From assembly GCA_035547425.1 (NCBI GenBank), contig DASZUU010000013.1, positions 1 to 64,000 on the forward strand: a stretch of DNA of 64,000 nt, given 5' to 3'. This DNA comes from Alloacidobacterium sp035547425. Its GTDB lineage: Bacteria; Acidobacteriota; Terriglobia; Terriglobales; Acidobacteriaceae. Every line of letters begins with the position of its first letter. Position 1 is the stretch's first letter. Positions 38,365 to 45,762 of the stretch are shown here, one piece after another. A model generated the notes under the pieces. It was not told the DNA's origin and searched no databases. It saw only the letters and a program-made list of their open reading frames with translations. Made by a program: the position numbers and the translations under genes.

Positions 38365-39960
38365 GTGTCAGCTATTGCGTTGAAAATTTTAGTCAATGGT
38401 GAAGATCTGCAGGCTAGCTTCGGCAGTCGTAAAGGCACGGTCAACAGAGTTGAGGTACTAAAGGCTCTCAATCAACACTCTCATTGTGTTATCGAGCTAT
38501 CGCAGTTCGCCGGCAGCCGTCCAGAGATCGAGCGATGGATTGGTCAGCCGATCTCCTTGCAGTCTACGGCAACGGGTGTCAAGGTATTTGCCGGCTTTGT
38601 CCTGGATGTCAAGCTGATATATCAGACGGCGGGAAGCTATCAATGCATCATTCAGTCTGTAAGTCAGAGTTATAAGTCCGATCTTGCTCCGCGTTACAAA
38701 TATTATGGTCCGGTTTCGATATCTGCGGCAGCTCAACAGATGGCAAGAGATAGCGGTATTCCCATATCGGCTAAATCCGGTGGTGGAGCTACATCTGCGC
38801 TTGACCTGGTGCAGTGGGCAGAAACAGACTGGCATTTTCTGTGGCGGCTTTGCGACGACTTCGGTGTTTATCTGGTAGCAACCGATGACGGCATCATTAT
38901 CGATGACGGATTTTCTGAAAGCGGCCCGGAACTGCAATGGCGCAGCGATCAGGACAGTGGGCTGGTGGAGTTTTTTGTTGGGGGATCGATCGGCGCACCT
39001 TTTATGGATGGCTGCCATTACGATTTCTCTGTCTCGCAAAGTCAGACGTTTCAGCAAATCTCGCAGGACCCTTCGTTGAGCGGAGCTGCCTCTAATTTCG
39101 CCAATGCGGTAAAACAGCAATCTAAGTCGATTTTGAAATCCGGTTATAAGTCATGGCGCAATCGTGCTAAATCCATCAGCGACTACCAGACATCGCTTCA
39201 GCATGAAGCAGAATGGTCCATTGGAAGCCGTCTGCAATGCGGAGGCGTAAGTCGTTGCGAAGAGCTTGCTCCCGGACAAAGCGTGCAGGTTTCCGGTGTT
39301 CTCGATGGAGAGGGTAAGTACAACATCGTACGCGTAGCGCATCAGTGGAGTCCGGAGGGCTACACCAACCAGTTCGCATGCTCTCCCTGGACCAAGTATC
39401 GATCGCATCCGCATCCAGCGCGGCCCAGCATCTCCGGCGTTCACTCGGCGCGTGTGGTGAATATCGATGATCCGCAGCGCCAGGGACAAGTGCAGGTGCA
39501 GTATTACTGGCAAGAGCAGGGGCAGACAACGTGGATTCGACATCTTACTCCCTATGCAGGCGCGGACCGCGGCCTGTTCTTCCGCCCCGAGGTCGGTGAC
39601 GAGGTGCTCGTTGCCTTTGAAGAAGGCGATCCTGAACGCCCTGTCATTCTCGGCTCCGCATGGAATATGTCAGACTCGATTCCCAACGAAGATTTCTGGG
39701 GCGGAGAAACACATAACAACGATGTCAAGAGAATCGTCACAAAGAGCGGACATCGCATCTCGCTTATCGATAAGCAGGGAGAAGAATCCATCGGCATCGC
39801 AACGCCTGTCCATACAAAGCTGGTCATGTACGAAAAGACCGAAGAGACTGGGCGTCCGGCGATTGTGATGAATGTAGACAATGGGGATCTGATTTTCAAC
39901 GCGCCTAATGGTCGCATTCACTTTCATGCCAAATATTGGTCGCGCGAAGTGGGCGAATAA
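38365..39960 (+). CDS. vgrG: T6SS spike protein VgrG (TssI)
   Basis: The 531-residue protein has the VgrG plan. An N-terminal gp27-like half is followed by a gp5-like OB-fold with V-H-S-A-R-V-V...D-P-Q-R-Q-G-Q-V-Q-V-Q-Y-Y-W and G-D-E-V-L-V-A-F-E-E-G-D-P-E-R-P-V-I-L-G-S, near residues 353-433. It forms the trimeric tip under the T6SS tube. The C-terminal needle of octad repeats that many VgrGs carry is missing; such repeats are found in the next gene instead. The start is GTG 38365 with AAGGAG about 5 bases upstream. It lies between the kinase and the repeat protein, in one apparent operon. Confidence 0.93.
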   Translation: MSAIALKILVNGEDLQASFGSRKGTVNRVEVLKALNQHSHCVIELSQFAGSRPEIERWIGQPISLQSTATGVKVFAGFVLDVKLIYQTAGSYQCIIQSVSQSYKSDLAPRYKYYGPVSISAAAQQMARDSGIPISAKSGGGATSALDLVQWAETDWHFLWRLCDDFGVYLVATDDGIIIDDGFSESGPELQWRSDQDSGLVEFFVGGSIGAPFMDGCHYDFSVSQSQTFQQISQDPSLSGAASNFANAVKQQSKSILKSGYKSWRNRAKSISDYQTSLQHEAEWSIGSRLQCGGVSRCEELAPGQSVQVSGVLDGEGKYNIVRVAHQWSPEGYTNQFACSPWTKYRSHPHPARPSISGVHSARVVNIDDPQRQGQVQVQYYWQEQGQTTWIRHLTPYAGADRGLFFRPEVGDEVLVAFEEGDPERPVILGSAWNMSDSIPNEDFWGGETHNNDVKRIVTKSGHRISLIDKQGEESIGIATPVHTKLVMYEKTEETGRPAIVMNVDNGDLIFNAPNGRIHFHAKYWSREVGE

Positions 39961-39983
39961 GTCAATTTGTGGGAGGAGAAAAG

Positions 39984-41174
39984 ATGGCAGTATTTGATGG
40001 TAGTGTAAAGACGCCGCGCCGAGTATCGGACCCGATCACCGATAAGCAGGTGAGTTCGGTTGCCAGCCTCACATTGATGTCCATAAACACTCCAGCTGCA
40101 TTACTGTATCCCGGTTCTGATGTTTCAGTAGTCCATGGAAATCAGCAGCTGCATGTCGATCAGAATCGTTTGATGAAGGTGGACATGAATCAGGATGTAA
40201 CCATCGGCATGAACGAAATTTATTTGGTGGATATGAATCGCACGATGACGGTTATGGGGAACTACACCCGAACAGTCATGGAGAATTCGACGATCAGCGT
40301 GACCGGAAATTACGCAAAGAACGTGCTCTCCAACTACACAAAAACCATTACGGGAATTTCTACAAACACAATTTTCAGCGACTATATCAAGATTGTTCAT
40401 GCCGACTACACAAAGACCATCAATGGCAACGCCGGGAACAGCATCATGGGCAGCTATACAAAAATCGTTCAATCCGACTACAAAAAGCAGATCACCGGCA
40501 CTTCTACCAATCAAGTCACTGGAGATTACTCAAAGCTGCTTAGCTCTAACTATGTGAAAGTGGTCACTGGAAATTCAAATGTTCAGGTGACCAGCGAATC
40601 CACGGTGCAATATATCGGCAATCACAGTCGGACTTTCGGCAGCGATCACAAGATGTATATTTCGGGCTCGAATACTCACACCACCGTCGGTCCCACCATC
40701 CGCACCGAGATTGATGTTGCAGTGACACAGCAGGTCGATAATCATGTCGATACGCACCCTTCTAATCTGAATCAGGAGAAGAATAACTGGTTCACCGTCA
40801 CAACAAATAAGGGGCAGTATCAAAGAGCGCTCAAAATAGACTACACATCAGGCCTCATCCTTTCGGGATCGCTTTTAAAATTGGACTCCAATGTTCTCAA
40901 CTATGGGTTTCACGGTTCCCACAATACCTTCTTCATCGATAAATTTGATTGCGGCGGTTTTAAGAACGAAGTCCTTGCCACCAAGAACAAAATCAATGGA
41001 CTCAGCATGCGTGTAGCTGCCCTCTCCTGCAAGGTAGCTGCCGGCGCAAACAAGGCCTGCGCTGCGACCGTGCATGCCGGGGGGGCCGGGGTTAAAGTTC
41101 TCGGCGGCATCTTCCAGGCTGTTCCCGGGAAAGTCCAGGCCGGAGTTACCTGGGCCATCAATCAGTTTATGTAG
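39984..41174 (+). CDS. Octad-repeat spike/needle protein, apparently a detached VgrG C-terminal beta-helix
   Basis: The 396-residue protein is dominated by a repeat of period eight of the form [S/A/G]-[D/N/S]-Y-x-K-x-[I/V]-x from about residue 80 to 215, for example S-D-Y-I-K-I-V-H then A-D-Y-T-K-T-I-N. Eight-residue periodicity is the mark of the triple-stranded beta-helix of phage T4 gp5 and VgrG needles. A small hydrophobic, alanine- and glycine-rich C-terminus follows (about 345-396). The gene starts 24 bases after vgrG with GGAGG ahead of ATG 39984. I infer that it completes the spike, or caps it in place of PAAR. It could also be a secreted cargo protein. Confidence 0.7.
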   Translation: MAVFDGSVKTPRRVSDPITDKQVSSVASLTLMSINTPAALLYPGSDVSVVHGNQQLHVDQNRLMKVDMNQDVTIGMNEIYLVDMNRTMTVMGNYTRTVMENSTISVTGNYAKNVLSNYTKTITGISTNTIFSDYIKIVHADYTKTINGNAGNSIMGSYTKIVQSDYKKQITGTSTNQVTGDYSKLLSSNYVKVVTGNSNVQVTSESTVQYIGNHSRTFGSDHKMYISGSNTHTTVGPTIRTEIDVAVTQQVDNHVDTHPSNLNQEKNNWFTVTTNKGQYQRALKIDYTSGLILSGSLLKLDSNVLNYGFHGSHNTFFIDKFDCGGFKNEVLATKNKINGLSMRVAALSCKVAAGANKACAATVHAGGAGVKVLGGIFQAVPGKVQAGVTWAINQFM

Positions 41175-41187
41175 AGAAATATTCGGC

Positions 41188-42180
41188 ATGCTGAAAAACA
41201 GAGAGATGCAAGCGATCAACTCGAAGGCATTGCTTCCATGGCGATGGGCTGAATCGATGCGCAGCTGTTCTCTTTTCTGGATTCCCGTGAGCCTGGGGTC
41301 CATACCTGGAGGGCAGCAGGAGTGGCTCCTGGAGTTTTTCGCCCGGCTGTCGGCGCATTTATCTGAGGCCAGCGGTCTGCAGGCAGAGCATTTCATGCAG
41401 ATGCAGGTTGTCGATGAAGATGAACGGCTGCGCAAGATGTTTATGGATGGAATGATGACGGAATCTCCCATGCTTGGGCGATGCTGGTTTCCCCGGGGCA
41501 AGCAGCCGATTCCAGCATCGGACCAGGAAGTGGAATTACTGGCTACCAAGAAAAAGGAATTCCGTCCCTATGACTACACGCACCCGCAAGCATGGTGGTT
41601 CCTGAGCAGAAATGCTTCTGCGCTTCGCGAGCGCTATCTGGGACACGGCGGGTTTACAGCCTTTTTCATCAAGCAGAATACCGAAGAAAAGCTGACGACC
41701 ATTCCTGCTGCGGCCAACATGCGGATGATGATCCCAAAATTTCTTCGCAACGATGCAGGGTTAAAACTGCTTCTTGAAGATTTCGATCCGAAGAGGCCGC
41801 ATCGAATTCCCGGCTTCATTAAAAATCATCCTGCCATGAAGCAGGTATTTTCCACGCTCGATGCCGATAACTTGCAACAGAAAGGTAAAACTCTAGGCGC
41901 GCCCTTTCGTGATCAGACGAAAGAAATATTTGGCGCTAACATTCCCAGAGATCTGGAATACGAAGGCATACTTTTTGTGCTTCCCAAGCTTGCTTCTCAG
42001 GACTTTTTTGCTCATACGGACCAGCAGGTCCGCCGCTGGTTTGAGGTTTTTGATGTCTACATCAATGAAAGTCCCGAGGATCAGGGCATCATTTTAGCCT
42101 GCAAAGATAACCTGACTCCTTTGATTACGACGATTGTGGCGGAGATGCGCGATAAGGGATATCGCTACTGGGAGGGATAA
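41188..42180 (+). CDS. T6SS-linked protein of unknown function, paralogue-like to the next gene
   Basis: I do not recognise a family for this 330-residue protein. It has no signal peptide or membrane helix. Its C-terminal part contains Y-I-N-E-S-P-E-D-Q-G-I-I-L-A, closely echoed in the following protein (Y-I-R-E-S-P-E-D-G-G-I-L-I), and both end in a similar helix. It lies 13 bases after the spike protein gene and two bases before the next gene, whose ribosome site overlaps its end, so the genes are coupled. Position behind VgrG suggests an adaptor or chaperone for spike-borne cargo, or cargo itself. ATG 41188 is the most likely start; ATG 41206 is possible. Confidence 0.6.
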   Translation: MLKNREMQAINSKALLPWRWAESMRSCSLFWIPVSLGSIPGGQQEWLLEFFARLSAHLSEASGLQAEHFMQMQVVDEDERLRKMFMDGMMTESPMLGRCWFPRGKQPIPASDQEVELLATKKKEFRPYDYTHPQAWWFLSRNASALRERYLGHGGFTAFFIKQNTEEKLTTIPAAANMRMMIPKFLRNDAGLKLLLEDFDPKRPHRIPGFIKNHPAMKQVFSTLDADNLQQKGKTLGAPFRDQTKEIFGANIPRDLEYEGILFVLPKLASQDFFAHTDQQVRRWFEVFDVYINESPEDQGIILACKDNLTPLITTIVAEMRDKGYRYWEG

Positions 42181-42182
42181 GA

Positions 42183-42992
42183 TTGCCGGTAGAACAGCCT
42201 GAACAAACAAAAATAATGCAGGATATGCGCGTCTATTTCCCCCTGAACGAATTACGATTCGAGGGCAAGAGCGGCGGGCACGAATGCTATTTTATTTCTG
42301 CGCCGATCGGATTGCGCCCCGACTCTTACGATGCGGTACGAAACTTTCTTCATGAGTTGGTGGTTTATTTCACGGCTAGGCTTGGGTGCAACCACGAAGG
42401 CTTTCTCCAGATTGGCCGGGCGCGCGACGAAAGCGCCGTTCGTCTATTTAGCAACAATGCCCGCAAATGGATTCCAGAGACAGGCCTGGGCGTATGGCCA
42501 CATCGCTCGGCGCCGCGTACATGGAAGATGGAAGATGTGGAAGAAATTGATGCGGATACAGAGATGCCGCCACTGTTGCACTCTGTATTTCGCGTGACAG
42601 CAGATGCAAATGCGCGCCTTGATGCGATGACGACAATGGTGGGGACCGGATGCGGACTGCAGCTTGTGAGCCGTACGGAGAGCGCTACACTGTTGCGCAA
42701 CCTGCGCGAATTGTTTCTGGGGTTTATTCAGGATCGTGTTTTTCGTATCTTTCCCTGGTATGTCCCTCTTATAGAAAAGGCTGCGCTTGCTGAACCCATG
42801 CAAGCTATGACAATAGACGCGATGAGCGGAGTTACACTTTACATTCGCGAAAGCCCTGAAGATGGTGGCATTCTGATTGTGTCGTCGGAGCCGCTTGTTG
42901 GAATCCTTGAACAGATCGGTTGCAAACGGGTTGCATCGCAGCCTGCACTTCAATGGAAGCTAGGTAACGGAATTGATGCCTCATATGACTGA
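42183..42992 (+). CDS. T6SS-linked protein of unknown function sharing a C-terminal motif with the preceding gene
   Basis: No known family is recognised in this 269-residue soluble-looking protein. Its C-terminus (about 225-250) repeats the S-P-E-D-x-G-I motif of the upstream protein, and the regions before it also look loosely similar, suggesting an old duplication. The start is TTG 42183, with GGAGG in the last codons of the preceding gene six bases upstream. It overlaps the next, small membrane-protein gene. Tight packing from vgrG to here suggests a spike-loading or effector-immunity unit, but the sequence does not decide. Confidence 0.6.
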   Translation: MPVEQPEQTKIMQDMRVYFPLNELRFEGKSGGHECYFISAPIGLRPDSYDAVRNFLHELVVYFTARLGCNHEGFLQIGRARDESAVRLFSNNARKWIPETGLGVWPHRSAPRTWKMEDVEEIDADTEMPPLLHSVFRVTADANARLDAMTTMVGTGCGLQLVSRTESATLLRNLRELFLGFIQDRVFRIFPWYVPLIEKAALAEPMQAMTIDAMSGVTLYIRESPEDGGILIVSSEPLVGILEQIGCKRVASQPALQWKLGNGIDASYD

Positions 42993-43476
42993 TATCTATG
43001 TCGCTTCGCAAACAGCGCGCGAGCTTGTTGTTATCGACCCCTCATACAAGGGATTCGGCGTTACGTTCGTAGCTGTGGGCCTGCTGTTTTTGCTGGTGGG
43101 CTACGGTGCGCTGTATTACATACGGACAAATATGGCGCGCCCCTTCCATTTCCTGCTCTGGATTATCCCTCTTATTGCCGGGCTTCCATTTCTCATTGCG
43201 GGGCTTTCTTCGATGGTGAACACTCACATCGTTATTTCTGCGGATGCGGGCACATTGAATGTAAGCAAGACGCTTCTGTCTGTTCCTGTGAGCACAAAAC
43301 AATATCCGTTGTCGCAGGTGCGCCTGGTTAAAGTTGGTGTAGGAGATGTCTGCCGTTTTCTCTATGTCAGTCTTGATGGAAAACCGGCTGAAAATCTAAC
43401 AGGATGCACCGATCGCACCGGATACAGCGAAGTGGCCGATGCCATGAATGCATTTCTCGATTCCAGCCGTCGCTGA
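42976..43476 (+). CDS. Small two-helix membrane protein of unknown function
   Basis: The 166-residue protein has two membrane helices (about residues 27-47 and 58-79: F-V-A-V-G-L-L-F-L-L-V-G and L-L-W-I-I-P-L-I-A-G). A C-terminal soluble part of about 85 residues has alternating beta-like strands. It overlaps the end of the upstream gene, so it belongs to the vgrG operon; ATG 42976 or 42985 are both possible starts. Six bases after its stop the opposite-strand phosphoesterase gene ends, marking the left border of the inverted ubiquitin-like cassette. It might be an immunity protein or part of an envelope anchor; neither is shown. Confidence 0.6.
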   Translation: MPHMTDIYVASQTARELVVIDPSYKGFGVTFVAVGLLFLLVGYGALYYIRTNMARPFHFLLWIIPLIAGLPFLIAGLSSMVNTHIVISADAGTLNVSKTLLSVPVSTKQYPLSQVRLVKVGVGDVCRFLYVSLDGKPAENLTGCTDRTGYSEVADAMNAFLDSSRR

Positions 43477-43482
43477 TCGATT

Positions 43483-44223
43483 TTAATCTCCCGACGCCAG
43501 CCGGAAGGCCAGTTCCTCCGGTAGCCCGTTTGCAAGAATCTTTTCCTGCACGGTACGAATGTCATATGCAACGCGGCGGAATTCTACCAGTTTTTGCGAT
43601 GAGTCGTAGATGCAATATGCGGCGCGTACATCGCCATCGCGAGGCTGTCCCACTGCTCCCGGATTCAGTAGATAGCTGTGGTCGGGAAGAACAACAATTT
43701 GATTGGGAAATGCGTGCAGGCGAGATACTTCAAAATGTCGGCCATACGGCTCACTCACAAATCCTCCCTGCATATGCGTGTGGCCAAAGAAGGTGAGCGC
43801 TTCATACGCGCAGGCAAATCCCCGCTCTGCTTCATAGATATGAAACATATAGCGATCCTCATCGTCAGGCGCGCCGTGCACAAGATTAAAATCTTCAACC
43901 AATGCAGGCCCTCGCTCCAGATGCAACAGCCACTCTGCATGTTCGGCCAGCAGTTCATTCCGCGTCCACAACGAAGAGCATTGCGCAATCGCATTGAATG
44001 AATCAAAAGATTCGGCGCCCGAGCACGCCTTATCGTGATTGCCGCGTATAACCACATCCGCATGCTCACGAACCCATGCCGTTACTTCGTTTGGATTTGG
44101 GCCATAACCCACAATATCGCCAAGACAAAGAACTGCTTGGTAATGTTGCGCTGCAGCATCCCACAAAACAGCGTTCAAGGCTTCAAGGTTTGCATGAATA
44201 TCACTCAATATAAGAAAGCGCAC
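43483..44223 (-). CDS. Metallophosphoesterase (calcineurin-like, YfcE-type)
   Basis: The 246-residue protein has all calcineurin-like metal motifs: L-S-D-I-H-A-N at the N-terminus (D-x-H), G-D-I-V-G-Y-G-P-N-P, R-G-N-H-D, V-H-G-A-P and F-G-H-T-H. It should hydrolyse a phosphate ester with two metal ions; the substrate is unknown. GTG 44223 is used because the fold begins there, even though the frame is open further upstream. It overlaps the E2-like gene by 23 bases and is the last gene of the ubiquitin-like cassette. It could counteract the locus kinase or be an unrelated passenger. Confidence 0.82.
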   Translation of the reverse strand: MRFLILSDIHANLEALNAVLWDAAAQHYQAVLCLGDIVGYGPNPNEVTAWVREHADVVIRGNHDKACSGAESFDSFNAIAQCSSLWTRNELLAEHAEWLLHLERGPALVEDFNLVHGAPDDEDRYMFHIYEAERGFACAYEALTFFGHTHMQGGFVSEPYGRHFEVSRLHAFPNQIVVLPDHSYLLNPGAVGQPRDGDVRAAYCIYDSSQKLVEFRRVAYDIRTVQEKILANGLPEELAFRLASGD

Positions 44224-44743
44224 GATTTTCCTCTTGGGGCATTTGGCCAGTGGAAAGTCTCTGCCTGCGCTTTCTGCACAGCAGCACAGGGCGGCATTGC
44301 TCAGGCACGATGAATGGCTGCGCATCGGGAAGCGGCGCACACTCCACAGACTGCATGCAATGCGCAGGATCGTGATTCGCAATTCTGCATGCCATGATGG
44401 CCCGCGTAATCAGAACGGCATCCACAATGGTTTGCGATGCTTGATATCTCTCCCATAGACACACAAATCCCGTGACAGGATCGACATTGACATGAGCTAT
44501 AGGACGAACAAAATAACCATCGATCGGCAGAGCCGGATAATAACGTGGATACACGTAGCGGACCGTGTGCTCTATTTCAACTCTCAGCTCGCTTCCTTCT
44601 GATATCCATGCAGGTGATTCCTTCAAAACAACGCGAAACTCTCCGGAAGATCGAGTGATCTGTGCAAGTATGCGCGGATTGGCCGAAGTCAAAGCTTCCA
44701 AAAGCTGCCATTCTTCTTCCATACGGCGGTCACGCAAATTCAT
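44201..44743 (-). CDS. E2-like ubiquitin-conjugating enzyme
   Basis: The 180-residue protein shows the E2 (UBC fold) signature in correct order. Y-P-R-Y-Y-P-A-L-P-I is followed by H-V-N-V at 84-87, corresponding to the eukaryotic H-P-N motif, then T-G-F-V-C-L-W with the presumed catalytic Cys95. Next comes Q-A-S-Q-T-I-V-D-A-V-L, which matches the W-x-P-A-x-T-I-x-x-V-L helix after the E2 active site. It should accept the ubiquitin-like protein as a thioester from the E1-like enzyme and pass it on to a target. It starts nine bases after the Ubl gene and overlaps the phosphoesterase gene. The proline of HPN is replaced by valine. Confidence 0.85.
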   Translation of the reverse strand: MNLRDRRMEEEWQLLEALTSANPRILAQITRSSGEFRVVLKESPAWISEGSELRVEIEHTVRYVYPRYYPALPIDGYFVRPIAHVNVDPVTGFVCLWERYQASQTIVDAVLITRAIMACRIANHDPAHCMQSVECAPLPDAQPFIVPEQCRPVLLCRKRRQRLSTGQMPQEENRALSYIE

Positions 44744-44752
44744 CGGGCCGCC

Positions 44753-45013
44753 TCAACCGTTCAGAACAATTGTCGATACGCGGAGAATGTCATTCGCGCG
44801 AACTCCCTGTTCCGGAAGCGGGATAGAGAAATCCAGTGAATGGCCATTCCACACCACCTGTGGTTGTCCTTCGCCTTTCAGATAATCGCCACGTTCTCTC
44901 AGTTCAAAAAGAATCTCGTCGAGCGTCGCATCAAGCGTCTCCTGTTCATCGATATCGACATTGAATTTCTGCTCTGCGCGAACTGTATCGAAGATCATCT
45001 GATATTTCGGCAT
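44753..45013 (-). CDS. Ubiquitin-like protein (beta-grasp) ending in C-terminal Gly
   Basis: The 86-residue protein has the beta-grasp order. Two strands (K-Y-Q-M-I-F-D and K-F-N-V-D-I) are followed by a long helix (E-T-L-D-A-T-L-D-E-I-L-F-E-L). The end, V-V-W-N-G-H-S-L...G-V-R-A-N-D-I-L-R-V-S-T-I-V, aligns with ubiquitin's L-I-F-A-G-K-Q-L...T-L-H-L-V-L. It ends N-G-stop, so a free terminal glycine is available for adenylation without processing; ubiquitin ends in G-G. AAGGAG lies eight bases ahead of ATG 45013. It sits 23 bases after the RING-like gene and nine before the E2 gene. It is presumed to be the modifier of this pathway. Confidence 0.82.
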   Translation of the reverse strand: MPKYQMIFDTVRAEQKFNVDIDEQETLDATLDEILFELRERGDYLKGEGQPQVVWNGHSLDFSIPLPEQGVRANDILRVSTIVLNG

Positions 45014-45036
45014 TACGAATCTCCTTGCTATGCGAT

Positions 45037-45762
45037 TTAACGGGTGGATCGTTCGCGATGCGATCCTGCCATGACATATTCGCTGATCTCGTGCGGCAAA
45101 TCCGGAATAACCCATCCGCACCGGCTGCATTGGCCGTTGTTGTCATCCCAGCAGGTGCGGCACTGGCCATTTCCACAATTGGCGCAAGCCCAGTGCGATA
45201 TCTGCCAGTCTTCTGCGTGCAGACAAAGAGCGCAGCGCCCGCCCCGCGCTTGAGAACCGAATCGTTCCTGCCACCATTCGGAATCGAGCGGAAACAACGG
45301 TACCTGGTTGCTATCGCAAAGCCGGCACCTGCCGCGCTCGAACTGCCAGCAGTTTTCACAGCAGGTCAGATGACAACGCGGGCATGGAAAGGAAAGCAAT
45401 CCGCGCAAATTTCCATGGCACAGCTGGCATCGTGCGCCTCGCAATTGGTCTTTTACAACCATCAAGCCAAAAGGAAGAGCCGCCAGCAAAGGCGCCAGCC
45501 ATGCCGCATTCGGATACGATATCTCGGATCCTGCCATCCCAATGCCGAGACCGGCCAAGCTGGCAAGTGTCGCTAGCAACGGAGGAAAATAAGTGATCTC
45601 AGATTCGGATGCAAGTATGTTTTTGCCTGCAAGAACAATCAGTCCGCAGCAAAATCCACCGACTAAATCTCCAATCAATCCCCATCGAGTGGCAATCAGT
45701 TGTGCTGCCGCTGCAAAGATGCCGAATGCCGCCAACAGAATACGAGTCCGCAGAAGAGTCAT
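45037..45762 (-). CDS. Membrane protein with two tandem RING-like zinc modules (candidate E3 ligase)
   Basis: The 241-residue protein has four hydrophobic helices in its first 103 residues and a cysteine-rich cytoplasmic tail. The tail holds two copies of an eight-cysteine pattern, C-x2-C-x11/12-C-x2-C-x4-C-x2-C-x7-C-x2-C: cysteines 112, 115, 127, 130, 135, 138, 146, 149 and 177, 180, 193, 196, 201, 204, 212, 215. Module 1 also has His131 and Cys134. This is the layout of binuclear treble-clef domains such as RING, which recruit E2 enzymes. The ATG (45762) overlaps the E1 stop as ATGA, so the two are translationally coupled. I infer a membrane-anchored E3-like ligase. A longer reading of the frame upstream is not supported. 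Confidence 0.78.
   Translation of the reverse strand: MTLLRTRILLAAFGIFAAAAQLIATRWGLIGDLVGGFCCGLIVLAGKNILASESEITYFPPLLATLASLAGLGIGMAGSEISYPNAAWLAPLLAALPFGLMVVKDQLRGARCQLCHGNLRGLLSFPCPRCHLTCCENCWQFERGRCRLCDSNQVPLFPLDSEWWQERFGSQARGGRCALCLHAEDWQISHWACANCGNGQCRTCWDDNNGQCSRCGWVIPDLPHEISEYVMAGSHRERSTR

Noticed and set aside
40260..40660. Possible tandem DNA repeat
   Set aside because: The periodicity is at the protein level (octads in the spike protein); the DNA itself is diverged and does not form a satellite.
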